Assembly: GCA_963281255.1 (NCBI GenBank)
Contig: OY725488.1
Location: 10,699,524-10,763,523 of the forward strand
Reading direction: 5' to 3'
Length of the DNA stretch: 64,000 bases
Source of the DNA: Aphrocallistes beatrix
Taxonomy: Eukaryota > Porifera > Hexactinellida > Sceptrulophora > Aphrocallistidae
This document shows, piece after piece, positions 10,800-23,200 of the stretch. The translations under genes and the position numbers were made by a program. Numbering within the stretch: position 1 is the stretch's first letter; every line of letters starts with the position of its first letter. The notes under the pieces were generated by a model that searched no databases, had not been told where the DNA came from, and was given only the letters and a program-made list of their open reading frames with translations.

Positions 10800-11335
10800 T
10801 TCTTCAATTACGCCAATTAAATAGATTCAACTTCTACATATGACTTTATTTTATTTTGTATCCGTGCTGTTGTTGTCATTGTTATTGTTTTTATCTTGTA
10901 TTCATGTTGTTTTTGTTTTTTCTTTTTACCTCTTCATAGCACTTAGTGTTCTTTATCAAATGCAATCAACTCATTCTCATTTGTTGTCATAACCTGGAAG
11001 TGTAGAGTGCGTCAAACACACATTTCTAAAGAATGAAAGAATGTACCACAAAAAAAGTTTCTATTATTCACAAATCAACATAGTCTAGTTATAGTATATC
11101 AAATATTTGACTTGCCCGAAATTTGGAGCCAACAAACATATGGTGATTCAAAAGAAGCATTCCACGCATACGTAATTACACTTCAGATTTCTAAAAAGGG
11201 AAATTAGACGATTTACTCGCTCAAAATGGAAGTGCATTACAATAACAACACTGGCAGGTTGCTATACTTGTTAATTTTAATTAGTCAATAGCTTAGTCCA
11301 GAACCTCAATTGAATTGACTTTATTAATCAGAGTT
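10800..11335. other. AT-rich intergenic, no gene seen
   Basis: T-rich stretch at 10850-10930. Nothing else could be recognised. Confidence 0.4.
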
Positions 11336-11339
11336 ATTT

Positions 11340-12275
11340 TAAGCATCTTAGTATATATTAAAATGCTAGGATTTTTGTTTGTTTGTTTGTCCGAATTGAT
11401 TGAAGAATTGGCAAGTCGTAGAGATACGAAAATTGGCATGTAGGTGTCAAATGATGAATCTAGGATTAAGTTCGAAAATCTAAGCGAAATTTTCACACCT
11501 CTGCAAAAAAATGGAAAAATTTTCACACCTTTTCTATACTAAATAAATGACTACACTATCACAATGGAAATCATTGTACAAGTACGACACTACAATAAAT
11601 AGATCGTCATTGTTATTAATACTTCAAACCACAACTTATGTTTGACATTTTAAATGTATTATAGTATTTGGCAATAAAAAAGATTATCTGTATATTTTCA
11701 CACCTTTAGTATATACATATTTTCACACCATTTGATGAATTTTGAAAATAATGCTAGAGACTAGCTTCCAATGGGTGACATGGGGTTTTTAGGGGTGTAG
11801 ATTTCGAATATCATATTTTCAGATCGAAATGATGAATTATTTGTTTACTTTTGTTTACATTAGATACATAAAGTAAACAAATCTCAAAATATGCTCTAAA
11901 CTTGCTTTCAACAGTTGGCATGGGGTTTTCAGGGGTGTAGATTTCGAATATCATATTTTCGAGTAAATTTGATGATCAATTTGTTTACTTTTGTTTACAA
12001 TAGATACATAAAGTAAACAAATCTCAAAAATATGCTAGAAACTTGCTTTCAACGGTTGACATGGGGTTTTTAGTGCTGTAGATTTCGAATATTATATTTT
12101 CGGATCCATATGAAAATTTTTCGTTGACCTTTGTTTAAAATATTTATATAAAGGAAAACAATCCCAAAATATGTTAGATTGAGTAACTCCAGGCACCCGC
12201 AGGGTGACTCTGCGGACACGCAGTGTCCGCAAGCCGCGCAGCGCAAGCAAGCGAAGCGTGCTTGTATTAATAAAG
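11340..12275 (+). mobile_element. Helitron-like non-autonomous element with internal tandem repeats
   Basis: The 5' part (TTAGTATATATTAAAATGC, then GAATTGATTGAAGAA) matches the starts at 25945 (plus) and about 50600 (minus). The 3' part (12185-12272) has the family's GCGGACACGCAGTGTCCGC hairpin and then GCGCAGCGCAAGCAAGCG and GTGCTTGTATTA. Between them, from about 11745 to 12170, lie three imperfect units of about 130 bases, each with TTGTTTACTTTTGTTTAC and GTAGATTTCGAATAT. It has no coding capacity. Assignment to Helitrons is tentative because no TC/CTRR ends are clear. Confidence 0.55.
11745..12170. repeat. Three tandem ~130-base units
   Basis: Each unit contains ACATGGGGTTTTTAGGGGTG, ATTTCGAATATCATATTTTC and TTGTTTACTTTTGTTTAC plus its inverse AGTAAACAAAT. 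Units one and two are the most alike; the third is diverged at its end. Confidence 0.8.
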
Positions 12276-12279
12276 ATGG

Positions 12280-14084
12280 TAAATTTGCAATTACAATTAT
12301 TATTCATTATTTATCAAAAAGACAAAGCCGTGTGGCAAATACAAGTTAGATTCATTATAGTGGAATGAAATTGCTTGATAGGTTTATTAGCAAGTATTTG
12401 TTGACCATTAATGCTCTTATACAAAATTAAACTTCAAAAGTTTATATGTCCTAAAGCGAATAATAAATATATTAAAATCGGGAGCGATTCCAATTTCTAT
12501 TTTGATATTATGAGGCCTTTTTACGAAATTTCGACTTTTAGATTGACTTGCATGAATTTTATGTCATCAGTGTACGACAAGACTGTTCAAACCCTATCTC
12601 CTCGGGCAGCCACATTCCATGATTGGGGTCGCGGGACGCAATATAAAAGTTAATAGAAAATAACATGGCAATTATTTCTCAAATGATTAATAAAAATAGC
12701 TTATTTTTTAAATATATCAGTCAATGAACTGAGGACAAGACTAACTAATTATCTTCAACTCGCCTAGACACTGTTGAGATCAAGGAATTTTCTCGAGAAT
12801 GTTTGCAATACCTGTCTCAGAAATCCATTCACCTGCATATTTTGTGTGCCCCTCTCGTGAGCAGTTTGGTAGTGGCTACGGATATTATTACCTTGTATGT
12901 GGAGAATACTAGCACAAATCAAGCATGGGGGTTTTCCATGATCATACCTGACAACCCTTTTAGAGCATTTCGCAGAATTTGAACAGGAAATCCTTATATA
13001 ATAATCTTAACAATTTTATCCGTGAATAATTTTGGTCTGTTCTTACAAGGAATATTTAATTATTTATGAATTGAACAGGAATTATGCATCGATTGTGTAA
13101 ACAAATTCAGTGACATTCATCAAGAGCGTAGATAACTATGGATAAATAGCTAAGTTTGTCTAGATCACATCCTAGTTAAATACCAGTATGAAGTTATGCC
13201 TATTACCAAGCTAGTAAATACAAACTTTGGCTCCCTGCCATTTAGCCAGTTTTCCGAATTTAGTCTTGAAAATGGATTTCAGGGGTGCACCAAAGCTCAT
13301 CTTCATGTGGTTAAAATGGCTAATTGCTATCATTCATATTTACTGACTTATTCCACCAGATACGTGACATGGACTAAAAGTGTCACTGCTTACTCATCAC
13401 GCGGGATATTCAAATTTCATATATCAAATATTAATGCACCAATGCTCCTCTACACAATGGTGTAATTGGATTTCATCTACGACATATGCTTCCTGAGTTA
13501 TTCATGTTTGAACGTGACATGCGAATCCGCCGCTGAATCGGCCGCTAAGATAACACTCGTTGAGATGATGACGTATTTGTGTAATGTTTCAAATCGAGTT
13601 TCTCTTTTTGCTTATGGTTTGCTATTTGGGCTTTCTTACAAAAGCTATGTTCGTTTTTGCGTCACTTCCAGTTTTCTTCAACTAGCCTATTATCATTTCT
13701 TTTAAACTTTCTTTCTTTAATTACTCTCTTACTTATAAGGGAAAAATTGAAAATTAAATGATTTTATTCTTCCGCAGATTCCTCCATCAATTTTTCAGCG
13801 ACGAAACATCCGTCATTCGAGATAACAGATCAGTACTTATGAAATGACCCAATTATACCAAATAATGAAATAATGAAAATGAGTTACCGCGCATCTTTTA
13901 GGTCTCTCATCTGAAGCAGGTTTACTGCCAACAGTGGACAAACCTGATTTACGGTGTGTTCCATAAATTAGGCATTTAAAATTCAGGAACCGTTCCGTCA
14001 AGTTTCGTGAATTAGGAATGTCTTCAACAGTGACCTTAAATGTTTTGATGCTAGATTTCCTTAATACTAGCACGAAGTTATTAT
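12280..14084. other. Intergenic, possible orphan exons only
   Basis: Short open frames at 12411-12653, 13196-13465 and 13466-13705 show no recognisable domain. A minus-strand frame at 14073-13887 ends at a plausible donor (GCG|GTAACT) and could be an exon of an unrecognised gene, but nothing else supports it. Confidence 0.3.
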
Positions 14085-14086
14085 GA

Positions 14087-15992
14087 AGAAACTCTCAGCA
14101 CGCGGACCAGCGAACCGAAGTCGTGTGTCCCATCTGCGCCTCTCTGCCAGACGGCGATGCGAACTTCGTCTCGGACGATTTCCCTGAACACCTGGCCATC
14201 GAGCATGAAGCGGTGCGGGAGCTAGACGACTCCTCGCAGCGACTCATCCGCCGGATCCACCATCAACGTGGGGGGCGTCTGAAGGGGTACCACCGTATGT
14301 ACCACAGTGGTTTATTTGGGCCCTTCATAGGGAGTTGGTATTTCCTGAGCAGATAGAGCTATAAAATGTATTATTTACCTATGGGTTTTCCATATCTAGT
14401 AATCGATTAATGAACTCAAAATACTTGTATGGCTTCAGATGTTTGAGTTATGACGTCATTTTATTTTTTACACACCCATTATTTAATTAAATTTTCTGTT
14501 AAATGGTTCATTATTTTTACAAACACATGTATATATGATCAAAGTTAGCTTTTATTTTCACCATATACAACCTAAATAACTAAATTACGACCCATAAGTG
14601 CCATACTAACGCTTTATACTAAGTAAAATATCAAAATTTTGGGGGAGAGTCAGCGAATCTTTCTAGTTATAATGGTGGCATTTGGTCACCTTTACATTGA
14701 ATAGTCTTAATATGCCCTATTTGATCACAATGGCTTGCATACTAAAGTTCTTCGGTAGCTCGAGAGGAGTGGGTCGCTCTGGCTAAGAAGACTGAAATAA
14801 TTGTAGATGGATGGAATTAAAAATCTTGTTTAATAATCATTGTCTAGTGACATTTCCGGTTGAAGTTTTTCTACCATCATTTGAGGGATCAAACCTAAAA
14901 CTCTTGTAATGCTTTTGAGGTTAGTTGGGATGACGGATGTTTTGTTTCCATAGTTATATCAGACTCAGCGATTATCTTTTCCGCTAGAATTCGCTTCTAT
15001 GTGGGTTTCGCTGATGGAACTGAATAAAATGTTTTGCCAATTTATTTAGCTTTCTCGAACAATCTCTGGTCGATTTGAGAATATTAAATTTCTGCAGAAT
15101 AGGTTAATATTCATTTTTTTCTATTTGAAATTATTCCATAAATGCCTTAGCAGGATCACGTACGCATTCCTTAGTTGTGAGGTAATCCCAAACATCTCGA
15201 TTATTCATTTTGGTATAGAGAAAAGCTTTTGGCCGTAATAAATAAAAAGCATTAATTTGTATGTAATATTGGTGGTGGCCATTTATAAACTGAAATATTT
15301 CCATTTGCGCGGGGTTGCGCGGGGCTGGAAAGTGTTTCAAATTCAAGTTAAATGTTAAACTTTAGATATAAATAGAACTACTAACACGACACGGCACGAC
15401 ACCACAAGTTTACGAACTACCAATGCAAGGAACTTAACAGTTCGGACACTTTCAGTGAACCATACAATTCAGTGAATATTATATTGCAAAGTCAATCAAT
15501 TATATAAGGCGTATTCAACAGTTTTAGAATGATTTATACTATAATTACACACTGTGAAAGTCTTAACTCATTCTGATATAAATCAAACGAGTAACACGAG
15601 TTTGAAATAATGCATAATTTTGAAACCACAAAATTTCTCAAACTATATTTAGCCATTCAACAGTATAATCTGCATCATATTTCTAATTCTACTCGAAATC
15701 TTTAACTGAAAATACGGTTACCAAGGTTCTAGAGTATGCTAACACGATAAAAACGTTTTTATGCAGATCAGAAGAGGTGAAAAAATTGACCAACTCCCTG
15801 TCAATAAACCACTGTGTGTACGCCTCCAACACCTACCAGGCCTCCCCTCCCTCCTCCAACTCCGCGTCCCTCTTCAACTCGGCCTATCTCCCGCAAGGAA
15901 CGCGTGCCTGTGTCCGCTGGTCCGCACCCGGGAGCAGACGGAGACCCACTGGCTGAGCTGCTCACTCAGCTCACGTCTCAAGGAGAAAACTT
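14087..15992 (+). pseudogene. KCMF1-like pseudogene fragment, split by a transposon
   Basis: Bases 14090-14302 and 15817-15992 are nearly identical to the middle of the fuller KCMF1-like gene at 59843-60892. They encode the second Cys2His2-like segment (VVCPICASLP..DDFPEHLAIEH) and the following GYHR..YASNTYQ linker. The two parts are separated by a 1514-base insertion with a target-site duplication. A two-base deletion in the right part (in the serine-rich linker) breaks the frame. The left end starts abruptly in the LNSQHAD region. The right end stops at 15992, where block A begins. It is a truncated, interrupted duplicate with no function expected. Confidence 0.9.
14303..15816. mobile_element. 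Transib-like non-autonomous element with CACAGTG ends and 5-bp TSD
   Basis: The element begins CACAGTGGTTTATT at 14303 and ends with the exact reverse complement AATAAACCACTGTG at 15816. It is flanked on both sides by TGTAC (14298-14302 and 15817-15821). The undisturbed KCMF1 copy at about 60298-60304 has a single TGTAC, so insertion and duplication are directly visible. CACWRTG termini with 5-bp duplications are characteristic of Transib transposons, the relatives of RAG1, and CACAGTG is the consensus recombination-signal heptamer. A second conserved block, AGGGAGTTGGT, follows at both ends, 12 bases inside on the left and 3 on the right. No transposase is encoded; an unrecognised 71-codon frame at 15131-15346 (minus) is the longest. 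Family assignment is inference from ends and TSD length. Confidence 0.82.
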
Positions 15993-16596
15993 CAGATAAG
16001 GTCAAGATTGGGATCTGTTGACTAGAAAAATTTGAATTTACCATTGGAATATTTTGCATTCCTACGTTGCTATGGGAATGCCTTTTCGCTGTTTGAGGCT
16101 ATATCCTGAACGCCGTAGTCTTTAGACATTCAAGTTTAGTTCTATTTAATACTCAATAATGGCGACCTTACACTAGTTCAGACCTGTGTTTCCCTCAGGA
16201 AAATTATTGGAATGCACATTAATTTTGAATTTATTCGGGTAAATTGCATTATTGCGTAACAAATCGCGTTATTCAACAAGCAAAGCTAAATAGCTCTTAA
16301 CTTCGCTTGGCGGGAAACACTGATTCAGACTGCATTCCTAACTTTAAATTCAACGCCTTTCGATGTATAAGACAAATTGGTTACATTTATATAATATAAC
16401 ACTGAATTATTTTGAATAGCGACAGAAGCGAAGTGGTGGTATTTCTAGAACTATCATATATCTCAATACTAGAGTCTAGAAGTGAATGTACGTAGTAGGA
16501 ATTCGTGTCTAGTTTCAGTTTGTGGTGGAGCATTACAGTGCCACTCCATATGAAGACTTTTCTCTGTAATTGTATTCCATTAGGCGTACTGTAGAG

Positions 16597-16713
16597 TATA
16601 TATGTGCAGATAGATTGAGCTAGCTATTCAAGAAACTACTCAACTCAAACAAACAAATCGAAACAATAAACAACTCAACTCAAAACAAAACAGTTCTAAC
16701 ACGCAACATTCAG
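16597..16713 (+). promoter_or_regulatory. TATA box and untranslated leader exon (block A)
   Basis: TATATATG at 16597-16604. From about 16630 a C/A-rich leader without any ATG (CTCAACTCAAACAAACAAAT) ends in ACATTCAG|GTGAGT at 16713, a strong splice donor. The first gene downstream on the strand is the NLR whose ATG at 20213 directly follows a TTTTTTAG acceptor. The arrangement fits a 5' untranslated exon spliced over about 3.5 kb. The same module is kept in blocks B and C. It could instead belong to a repeat such as an LTR; transcript data would decide. Confidence 0.55.
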
Positions 16714-16762
16714 GTGAGTTGAAATGAATTGAATTCCTCGTAACTGTTTATTGATACAAGTA

Positions 16763-16980
16763 CAGTGGAACCCCGCATAACGGTCACCCCAGAATAGCGA
16801 CCACCCCGATATTCCAGGAACTTTTAAAGTCTCTTCGGACTTCAAATAGACATTAACATTGATTTATTTCAGAATTACGACCACACAACCGCATTGAACT
16901 GATCCATGGTTTCTTTCTAAGTTTCAGAATTACGGACATTTTTCTTGGTCTCAAGGGAGACTAATACCAGGGTTCCACTG
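16763..16980. mobile_element. Mariner/pogo-type MITE (TACAGTGGAACC family), copy A
   Basis: CAGTGGAACCCC at the left and GGGTTCCACTG at the right, flanked by TA (16761-16762, 16981-16982). It is present at the same place in blocks B and C, so it was inserted before the duplications. Confidence 0.85.
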
Positions 16981-17945
16981 TAATGTGTTTTTATTGTTTT
17001 TCGCCTTTCGTTATTCACAAATAAACACAAAAATTTCTCGTTTCGTTTCCAAATTTGTGTTTGCGATCGACACAATTAATACAACACTTCATCACTGTTA
17101 GTGGTTGTGAGAACTGTTCACTATTAACCACAGTGAACCAATTAATGTGTTACAACTAGAATGTCCATCCTAGAGAGTAGAGGAAATGGAAGTATCTTTC
17201 TTAGAATTTAGATAAAATTCTTTGAATTTTATTGATTATTGCTTTGAATAGATTCAGTGAATCTGACTTTAGAATTTAAATATTAAGACCTGTCTGATAG
17301 AATAGCAATACGTCAACCGACAAAGTATTTGAACACTTGATTCTTTCCCGTACAAATAGTACTGAATTTGATCTTTCCATGAAGGACAATACATTCAAAT
17401 TCTCACAGATACTAAAAGTCTGATTTCAGATTAGAAAGCTACACATTCGAATTAGTCATAGTTGGACATATCGAATATAATACTCAATCTGTAATCCGAT
17501 TGGCTATCAAATACCGTTTAGAAGTACAATTTATATGTGAAATAGTCTAGTGTTCAAATACTTTCCTCCCGGTGGTGTATAGTTCTATCGTAAAATGTGT
17601 ATTTTTCTCAGAGGTGCGAAAATGTAAGGTCTCGTACTGAAAAACTTCATGATATTCGATAAGCGGTCTTAATCCCAGAGCAGTGAGCGACCTCGAAATT
17701 AGTAACTCCCAGTATGTGCTCAGTCTCTGCTCCTGATTCTATAAATCTATAAATGATCGCGTTCCAGATCCTAAATAAAGTAGCACACTCCTCCTTACTG
17801 TCCTTTGAAAATACTTTCTAAATATGTTAGAGTATAATGTATTTACATTGAAATTTATTGCAAATTTCTCAGCTAGAAAGGTGGAATATTTGATACTTTG
17901 TGATATATTCGAATTATTATGTTAAGACCATTTTCTATATAGATC

Positions 17946-18110
17946 AGTGGTTCCCAACTTCTTTTACCTCGTGCACCCCCTGACACCTAAAAATTATTTT
18001 GTGCACCCCAGGACCCACCTAAGTCTGAAAAACTCTATTGATCCGACTTGTCATTGCAATAAGGACGAATCCTTGTCCCGTGCACCCCCGACTAAGGTGT
18101 AATGTAAGAT
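17946..18110. mobile_element. hAT-type MITE end (CAGTGGTTCCCAACTT)
   Basis: CAGTGGTTCCCAACTT start followed by repeated GTGCACCCC motifs. A related internal part is present in block C at 63262-63380 without the left end. The right terminus is not clear. Confidence 0.5.
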
Positions 18111-18377
18111 AAATTCTAAATTTTCACGCTCAGAACACTTTCAAGTTTAGAACCATAGCGTAAAGGAGCGTCTCGCGCTCCTGAGCAAAGTGGGAGTTCC
18201 TAATCGCTTACTTCTCTGTGAATAAAACCGTTTAGAAAATCCTTTTATTTATACCATAGTCCAGGATAATAAGTTGATAGATCTAATGTGACGTGTCACG
18301 ATTAATCTTATTTACACTCCTTTAACTCTAATACATATTCATAATGGAAATATTTCTAAATGTATTTGTTTATTCAC

Positions 18378-18595
18378 TACCGTAAACTGGGCGACTTTGG
18401 CCCTAAGAGGTGACTTTGTCCCACAATAGCAATTTTAATAAAATACACTCAAACTATTGAATCAATGTAGTCACATGCTATATGTTGAATGAAACTCTCA
18501 ATATATCCAAATGTATTGAAACCGCAATATATCTAAGTTTGAGTATATTTTATTAAATTTGCTATTGTGGGACAAAGTCACCTCAATTTACGGTA
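18378..18595. mobile_element. Foldback MITE (TACCGTAAA ends)
   Basis: TACCGTAAACTGGG at the left and CAATTTACGGTA at the right. The arms, including GTGACTTTGTCCCACAATAG and its complement, pair over about 80 bases with a loop of about 60 bases. Confidence 0.8.
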
Positions 18596-18599
18596 TCTC

Positions 18600-19228
18600 A
18601 TATCTGAATCCCTGGTTTAGTTAAAATTCTGGAATCCTGATTAGAAGTTAAATAGACTAGATTTCCATCATATTAAACTATTTGTATTGAATTGTGCGAT
18701 TATTAAACACATTATACTGAATAATTTAGTCATTTTAAATATCTCAAAGTTGATTTACTAGAGATTTCTTCTGGAGCAGTCAAAGTGTCTTCCAATGTCA
18801 CAGATCTAATAATTCTACTAATTACACTTATCTAGAATAAGCATAAATACTCCATTATTTAGAGTCATTTTGAGATGAGAGAATACTCTATAGGACCCTG
18901 AGCATGAGATAGTTTGCTAGAGTCAATAATAAAGACATTACTCCCTAGCTATTATCTATCACTAAGAAGTTGTACAATGGTATATAGCGTAGTTTATAAA
19001 GCAACCATTTAATTTATATTGTGAATGATCCTATGCCAATCTCATGCAATTAATAGTTGAGGTCAGGTGCTGGTAATTTTAGCACAAAATCGAAACATGA
19101 GATCAATCCTTGTATCCAAGTTTCATCCATTGGAAGGATTCAATTAGAACAAGGAAATTCCTACTTGATGCAGAGCATTGATAAGGTCTAGCATTTTTGT
19201 GTGTGATGTTTCTCTGTGACAGTTTGCT
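18600..19228. other. Intergenic, nothing recognised
   Basis: AT-rich, no open frame of note and no repeat match elsewhere in the window. Confidence 0.4.
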
Positions 19229-19231
19229 GTA

Positions 19232-19619
19232 CAGTGGAATCCACTTATTAGCAACTCGAGTTTTGCTCATAAAATGGTTTCATGAATAGACGCCACTGGT
19301 TCTGAGTGAAAAACCAGTGATTTTCAACCTTTATTGGCTGTGGCCCCTTAGCAATTATTTTTAAATTATGTGGCCCCCTTCCTATCAACCAAAATACAAA
19401 ATTTCGAATTCTGTGGACCACTAAGGGGTCCGTGGACCCCAGGTTGGGAATCACTGCAGTAAAATGCAATATTCAGAATCGAGACTCTCAAAATCTCAGT
19501 TCAACAGTTGAGTTCTAATCTATGCTATTATGGAAAAAAAAACTACCCCATCATTCGTTGAGAACTTAAAAATAAACAATTGTCGAGTTATATGTCCCAA
19601 TTACGTTTTTATTCCACTA
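19232..19619. mobile_element. Pogo-type MITE with nested hAT-type MITE
   Basis: Outer element: TACAGTGGAATCC at 19230 and ATTCCACTATA at 19621, TA-flanked. Nested inside at about 19315-19456 is a second element with CAGTGATTTTCAACCT and AGGTTGGGAATCACTG ends, a classic hAT-type terminus; its target duplication is unclear. Confidence 0.7.
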
Positions 19620-19621
19620 TA

Positions 19622-20200
19622 GTCCGAGATTTTCTTTTCCTTAGGTTGACAACAATACTTGTATATCGGTATTTGAGCATCTAAGATTAAACATTTGTTT
19701 CTTGGGGCCGAACCGCCCTTACCCTCGCTAGCTCTTGCCCCCCCAGGTTTTATTTTAATCTTGGCGTCTAGCACACATCTACATATTCAAAAGTATAACT
19801 AATGCCAATGTTAGAGTGGAGTTACGTCTACATTCAAAATAGAACTAACATCTACATATGGAATAGAACTAATGCATGCACCGCTAGTGTAATATAATTA
19901 TGTGAAGTCTGACTCAGTTCCGATTATTTCCGACTTGTCATTCTTCTTTTCTGATCTTGGAAATTAATGCAACTAAGCTTTTGAATGTATTTTTGATTGG
20001 AACGGTCACTTATAAATAGTTGGATTCGTTTTCAAGTTAAAAGGTATGTTCAAACTTTTGATTTCTTCTTATTGTGTTCATTCGACCAGTTTAAGGTGAG
20101 CGTATAAAATGCTTACATCCTAAGCGATATGCTAAATACTCTGAATATTTTTGAGTCACATACTGTTATGCATGCATTTAACTTAAAACTATTTATTTAT
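19622..20200. other. Sequence upstream of NLR1, possible alternative 5' exon
   Basis: A GTATGT donor-like site at about 20043 could end a 5' untranslated exon that would splice to the acceptor at 20212. No coding sequence was seen. Confidence 0.35.
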
Positions 20201-20212
20201 TCTGTTTTTTAG

Positions 20213-23200
20213 ATGTTTGCACTTTCTCATCTCAAAGAACTCTCAGATGCACTGAGCAGACACGACATCCAAAAACTACACGATTCTCTATCAGTGCCAG
20301 ATGGTGTCTGTGATCGAGACAGTAAGGGTGCAGCTTTTCTAACATCCCTGAAAAAATGGAACAAGTTCGATCCGTTTATTTTCCATCAATCACTGTTAGC
20401 AATCCGACCAGATTTAGTAGGCGTAGCGCTTAACATTAGTTGGTTATGTGTCGATGTGTCTGGAATGCATTCCGATCAACCATTAACAGTGAAAGGTCTT
20501 GTCCAACTTCTACAATGGGGAATATCGATTGATAATCTACGTTTAATCCAAGCTACATTCGACTCAGAAGAGAAAAAAGTTAAGTTCGATAATACAATGA
20601 AATTACTTTTGAGAAATAATGTCATAAGAAAAGATTTAGTAGCATTGTCCAAGTTACTTCTTAGTATTAAACATGACGATATTGCAGAGAAACTCCGTGC
20701 ATATAAGGCAATATTTGTAAACATGTCAGACCATGAATTCGCATCCAAATTCAGAAAAGAGCTAGCACGCTTAGGAAAGCAAATAATAGAATGGGAACAT
20801 TACTTGAAAGAATTCCTAGAGACACAATTTCGAAATGTGAAACAAATGTTAGGAAACGATGACGCTGTCAGTCTCGAGAAGGTGTATGTCGATCTCACAA
20901 TCCTTAAGCAAAAACCTCGATCCGTTTCATACGAAGACGAAACAACTTATAATGAAATCGCCTATCTCAGAGCGATAGCGAACAAAGAAATCGAAGTAAC
21001 TCCCATTGACTTTATGGAAGAAATGAAATCGTGCGACCCGTCTAAACCTGAGATTAAATGTTTCATCGGAAACCCCGGTAGCGGAAAAACATTTCTCTGC
21101 AACAGAACGGCGCTGAGATTCGGGAACAATGAACTGTCCGAATTCTCCTACGCACTGTGCATTCCCTGCCGGAAACAAGAGTGGCACGAGATGGAGTCCT
21201 CACGAGTGGAGGCAGGCCTCCCCATCACCACCGATTTCATCTGCGAATGGCTTCTCCTCGGTCTACCTATTGGCCCCAGCTGGACCACAGACCTGGCCAA
21301 GAACATCACAGAGACAGATGGAGAGGGACTATTACTCATTATTGACAGCCTCGATGAATTCACGAAAGATGTCCCCTTCCAGAAAACACTTCTCTACTTC
21401 CTCCTAACCAGACAGGTCCTCACACGGTCCTTCATCCTCCTGACCAGCCGACCTGGTGCCTGGACAGACATTTCCACTTCACACCAGCTCCTCATCACCT
21501 CCTTCTACCATGTGCTGGGATTCTCTCCTGCACAGAGAGACCTGTACTTCCAGAAACAATTCGATGATGACACCAAACTGAAACGATGCACACGTCTCCT
21601 CGACAGATACGATGAGATGAAGCAACTGTCACTAATCCCAGTGAACGCATCCCTGTTCGCTGCCCTCCTGAAAAGTGAAGACGGTGCTCGCATCCACACC
21701 CTGACAAAGCTGTACTACGAACTGACTCTGTACCTGATTCGAAGACAACTGACACGAATGCTACTGGAAGAATTGTCGAAAGTGAGCGAACTATCCGAAT
21801 TGGACAGCAACGTTTTAGAATGTCTCCACTCAATCGGGTTTATTGCGTACCAGGGCGTGGCCTTTAGGGAGATGATCTCTGACAAAAAGGTACCGTTGCG
21901 AGTTGGTAAGGTGTTAAAGTCGAGTGAGTGTCTGGGTCTAGTTCAGGAATATGTGAAAGTGGGTAAAATGGGTATTTTCACAAAGGTGTGGGCATTCGCT
22001 CATTTAACAATTCAAGAGTTCATTGGTGCCATCTGGCTGAAGAGTTGCAGTTGGCGAGATCAGTGTCTCTCTGTTCGGTTTATCGTGCATACTAACGACG
22101 TTTTTTCAGTGTTCCGTATGGTTGTTCGATTCTTATGTGGACTGTTATCCGACGAGTCAATGAATGTGTTCTACCTCCTATTTAAACATGTGACACCTCG
22201 CCCTGTTCCAATTCACCATCTTCCTGAGTGTGTTCAACTCAAATATCAATTATTACAATACACAGGCTGGCAGGAATTCAGTGAAAAGTTCTTTCAACTG
22301 AGTGCAATGTTGTCTGAATCTGATTGCGACTCTATTCCCAATTTCTTCCAAATGTGCAGACGTTTCATTCCTGACTCAGTCTGCTTCTACATTGCGAGTG
22401 CAGTCACTCCAAACGAGTGGATTTGTTTCGTGGAATCTTTGCCACTTTTTGAACACATCCACCTCATCCATGTGAATTCTGACTATGTCACTCCAGAACA
22501 ACTCTTCGATCTATTTGAATGTATTAAGAAATGCTCCGTGAGTTGTGTAACACTTAAGTTATCCAACAAATCTAACACAGAAGTTCTCGATTATGCAAAT
22601 GCCATCCAACGCACTCAGCTGGCTAACACTAAGCTAAGTTTAGAACTGATAGAGTGTAATCTAACTGAAACAGAAACAGTTAAAGCCTTATCCACCTGCT
22701 CAGCCAATCAAATTCTCTCCGGACTGAGTTTAGCTTATAATGAATTCCCTCCTGACACTCTCAGTCTGCTAACCAATCAGATATCGACTTGTCATAGCTT
22801 GAATTTTATGCACGATAACACCTCTGAATGTGAAGTTCTATTTTCATGTCTCTCCTCTGCCACACACATCAATGGGTTACACCTCTATGACATTCCCACT
22901 GAATACAATCAACACATGTACTCTCTGCTACCTTCACTCGCTAACCTCAGAGAAATAACATGGTATAATACATTTGAAGGCTCCTACTCAATACTACCTC
23001 ACTTAAGTCACCTCTCTACTCTCTCCTACCTATGTATAGCTGGTGTTCAATTTACTCCTGACATCAACCTCTCTGACAGCCTTCTACAGCTGCTGCACTC
23101 AAACAAACACTCAATCAGAGTATTGGAATTAGTTTGGTTAGAAAAGATTGAATTCAACCGTTTGGATGGATTTCTCAGTTGCTTGCAGTCCTGTACTAAC

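Larger units (their letters stand above)
15985..18240. repeat. Duplicated block A (leader block, copy 1)
   Basis: Collinear with block B (35066-36590 plus 36985-37060) and block C (61397-63520). It starts CTTCAGATAAGnTCAAGATTGGGAT and contains the TATA/leader exon and a pogo-type MITE. It ends with the TTCACGCTC...GGAGCGTCTCGCGCTCC segment at about 18120-18185. It carries no protein-coding gene. Confidence 0.85.

Noticed and set aside
15874-16059. Open frames on both strands at 15761-16059
   Set aside because: They are out-of-frame readings of the KCMF1 pseudogene fragment and block A.
16480-16720. Calling blocks A, B and C LTRs of a retrotransposon
   Set aside because: No TG...CA ends, primer-binding site, or pol gene between copies, and the copies flank different genes; kept only as an alternative.
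21495-21833. Minus-strand frames inside the NLRs (also 41512-41850)
   Set aside because: Shadows of the NACHT coding strand; present in both copies only because the genes are near-identical.
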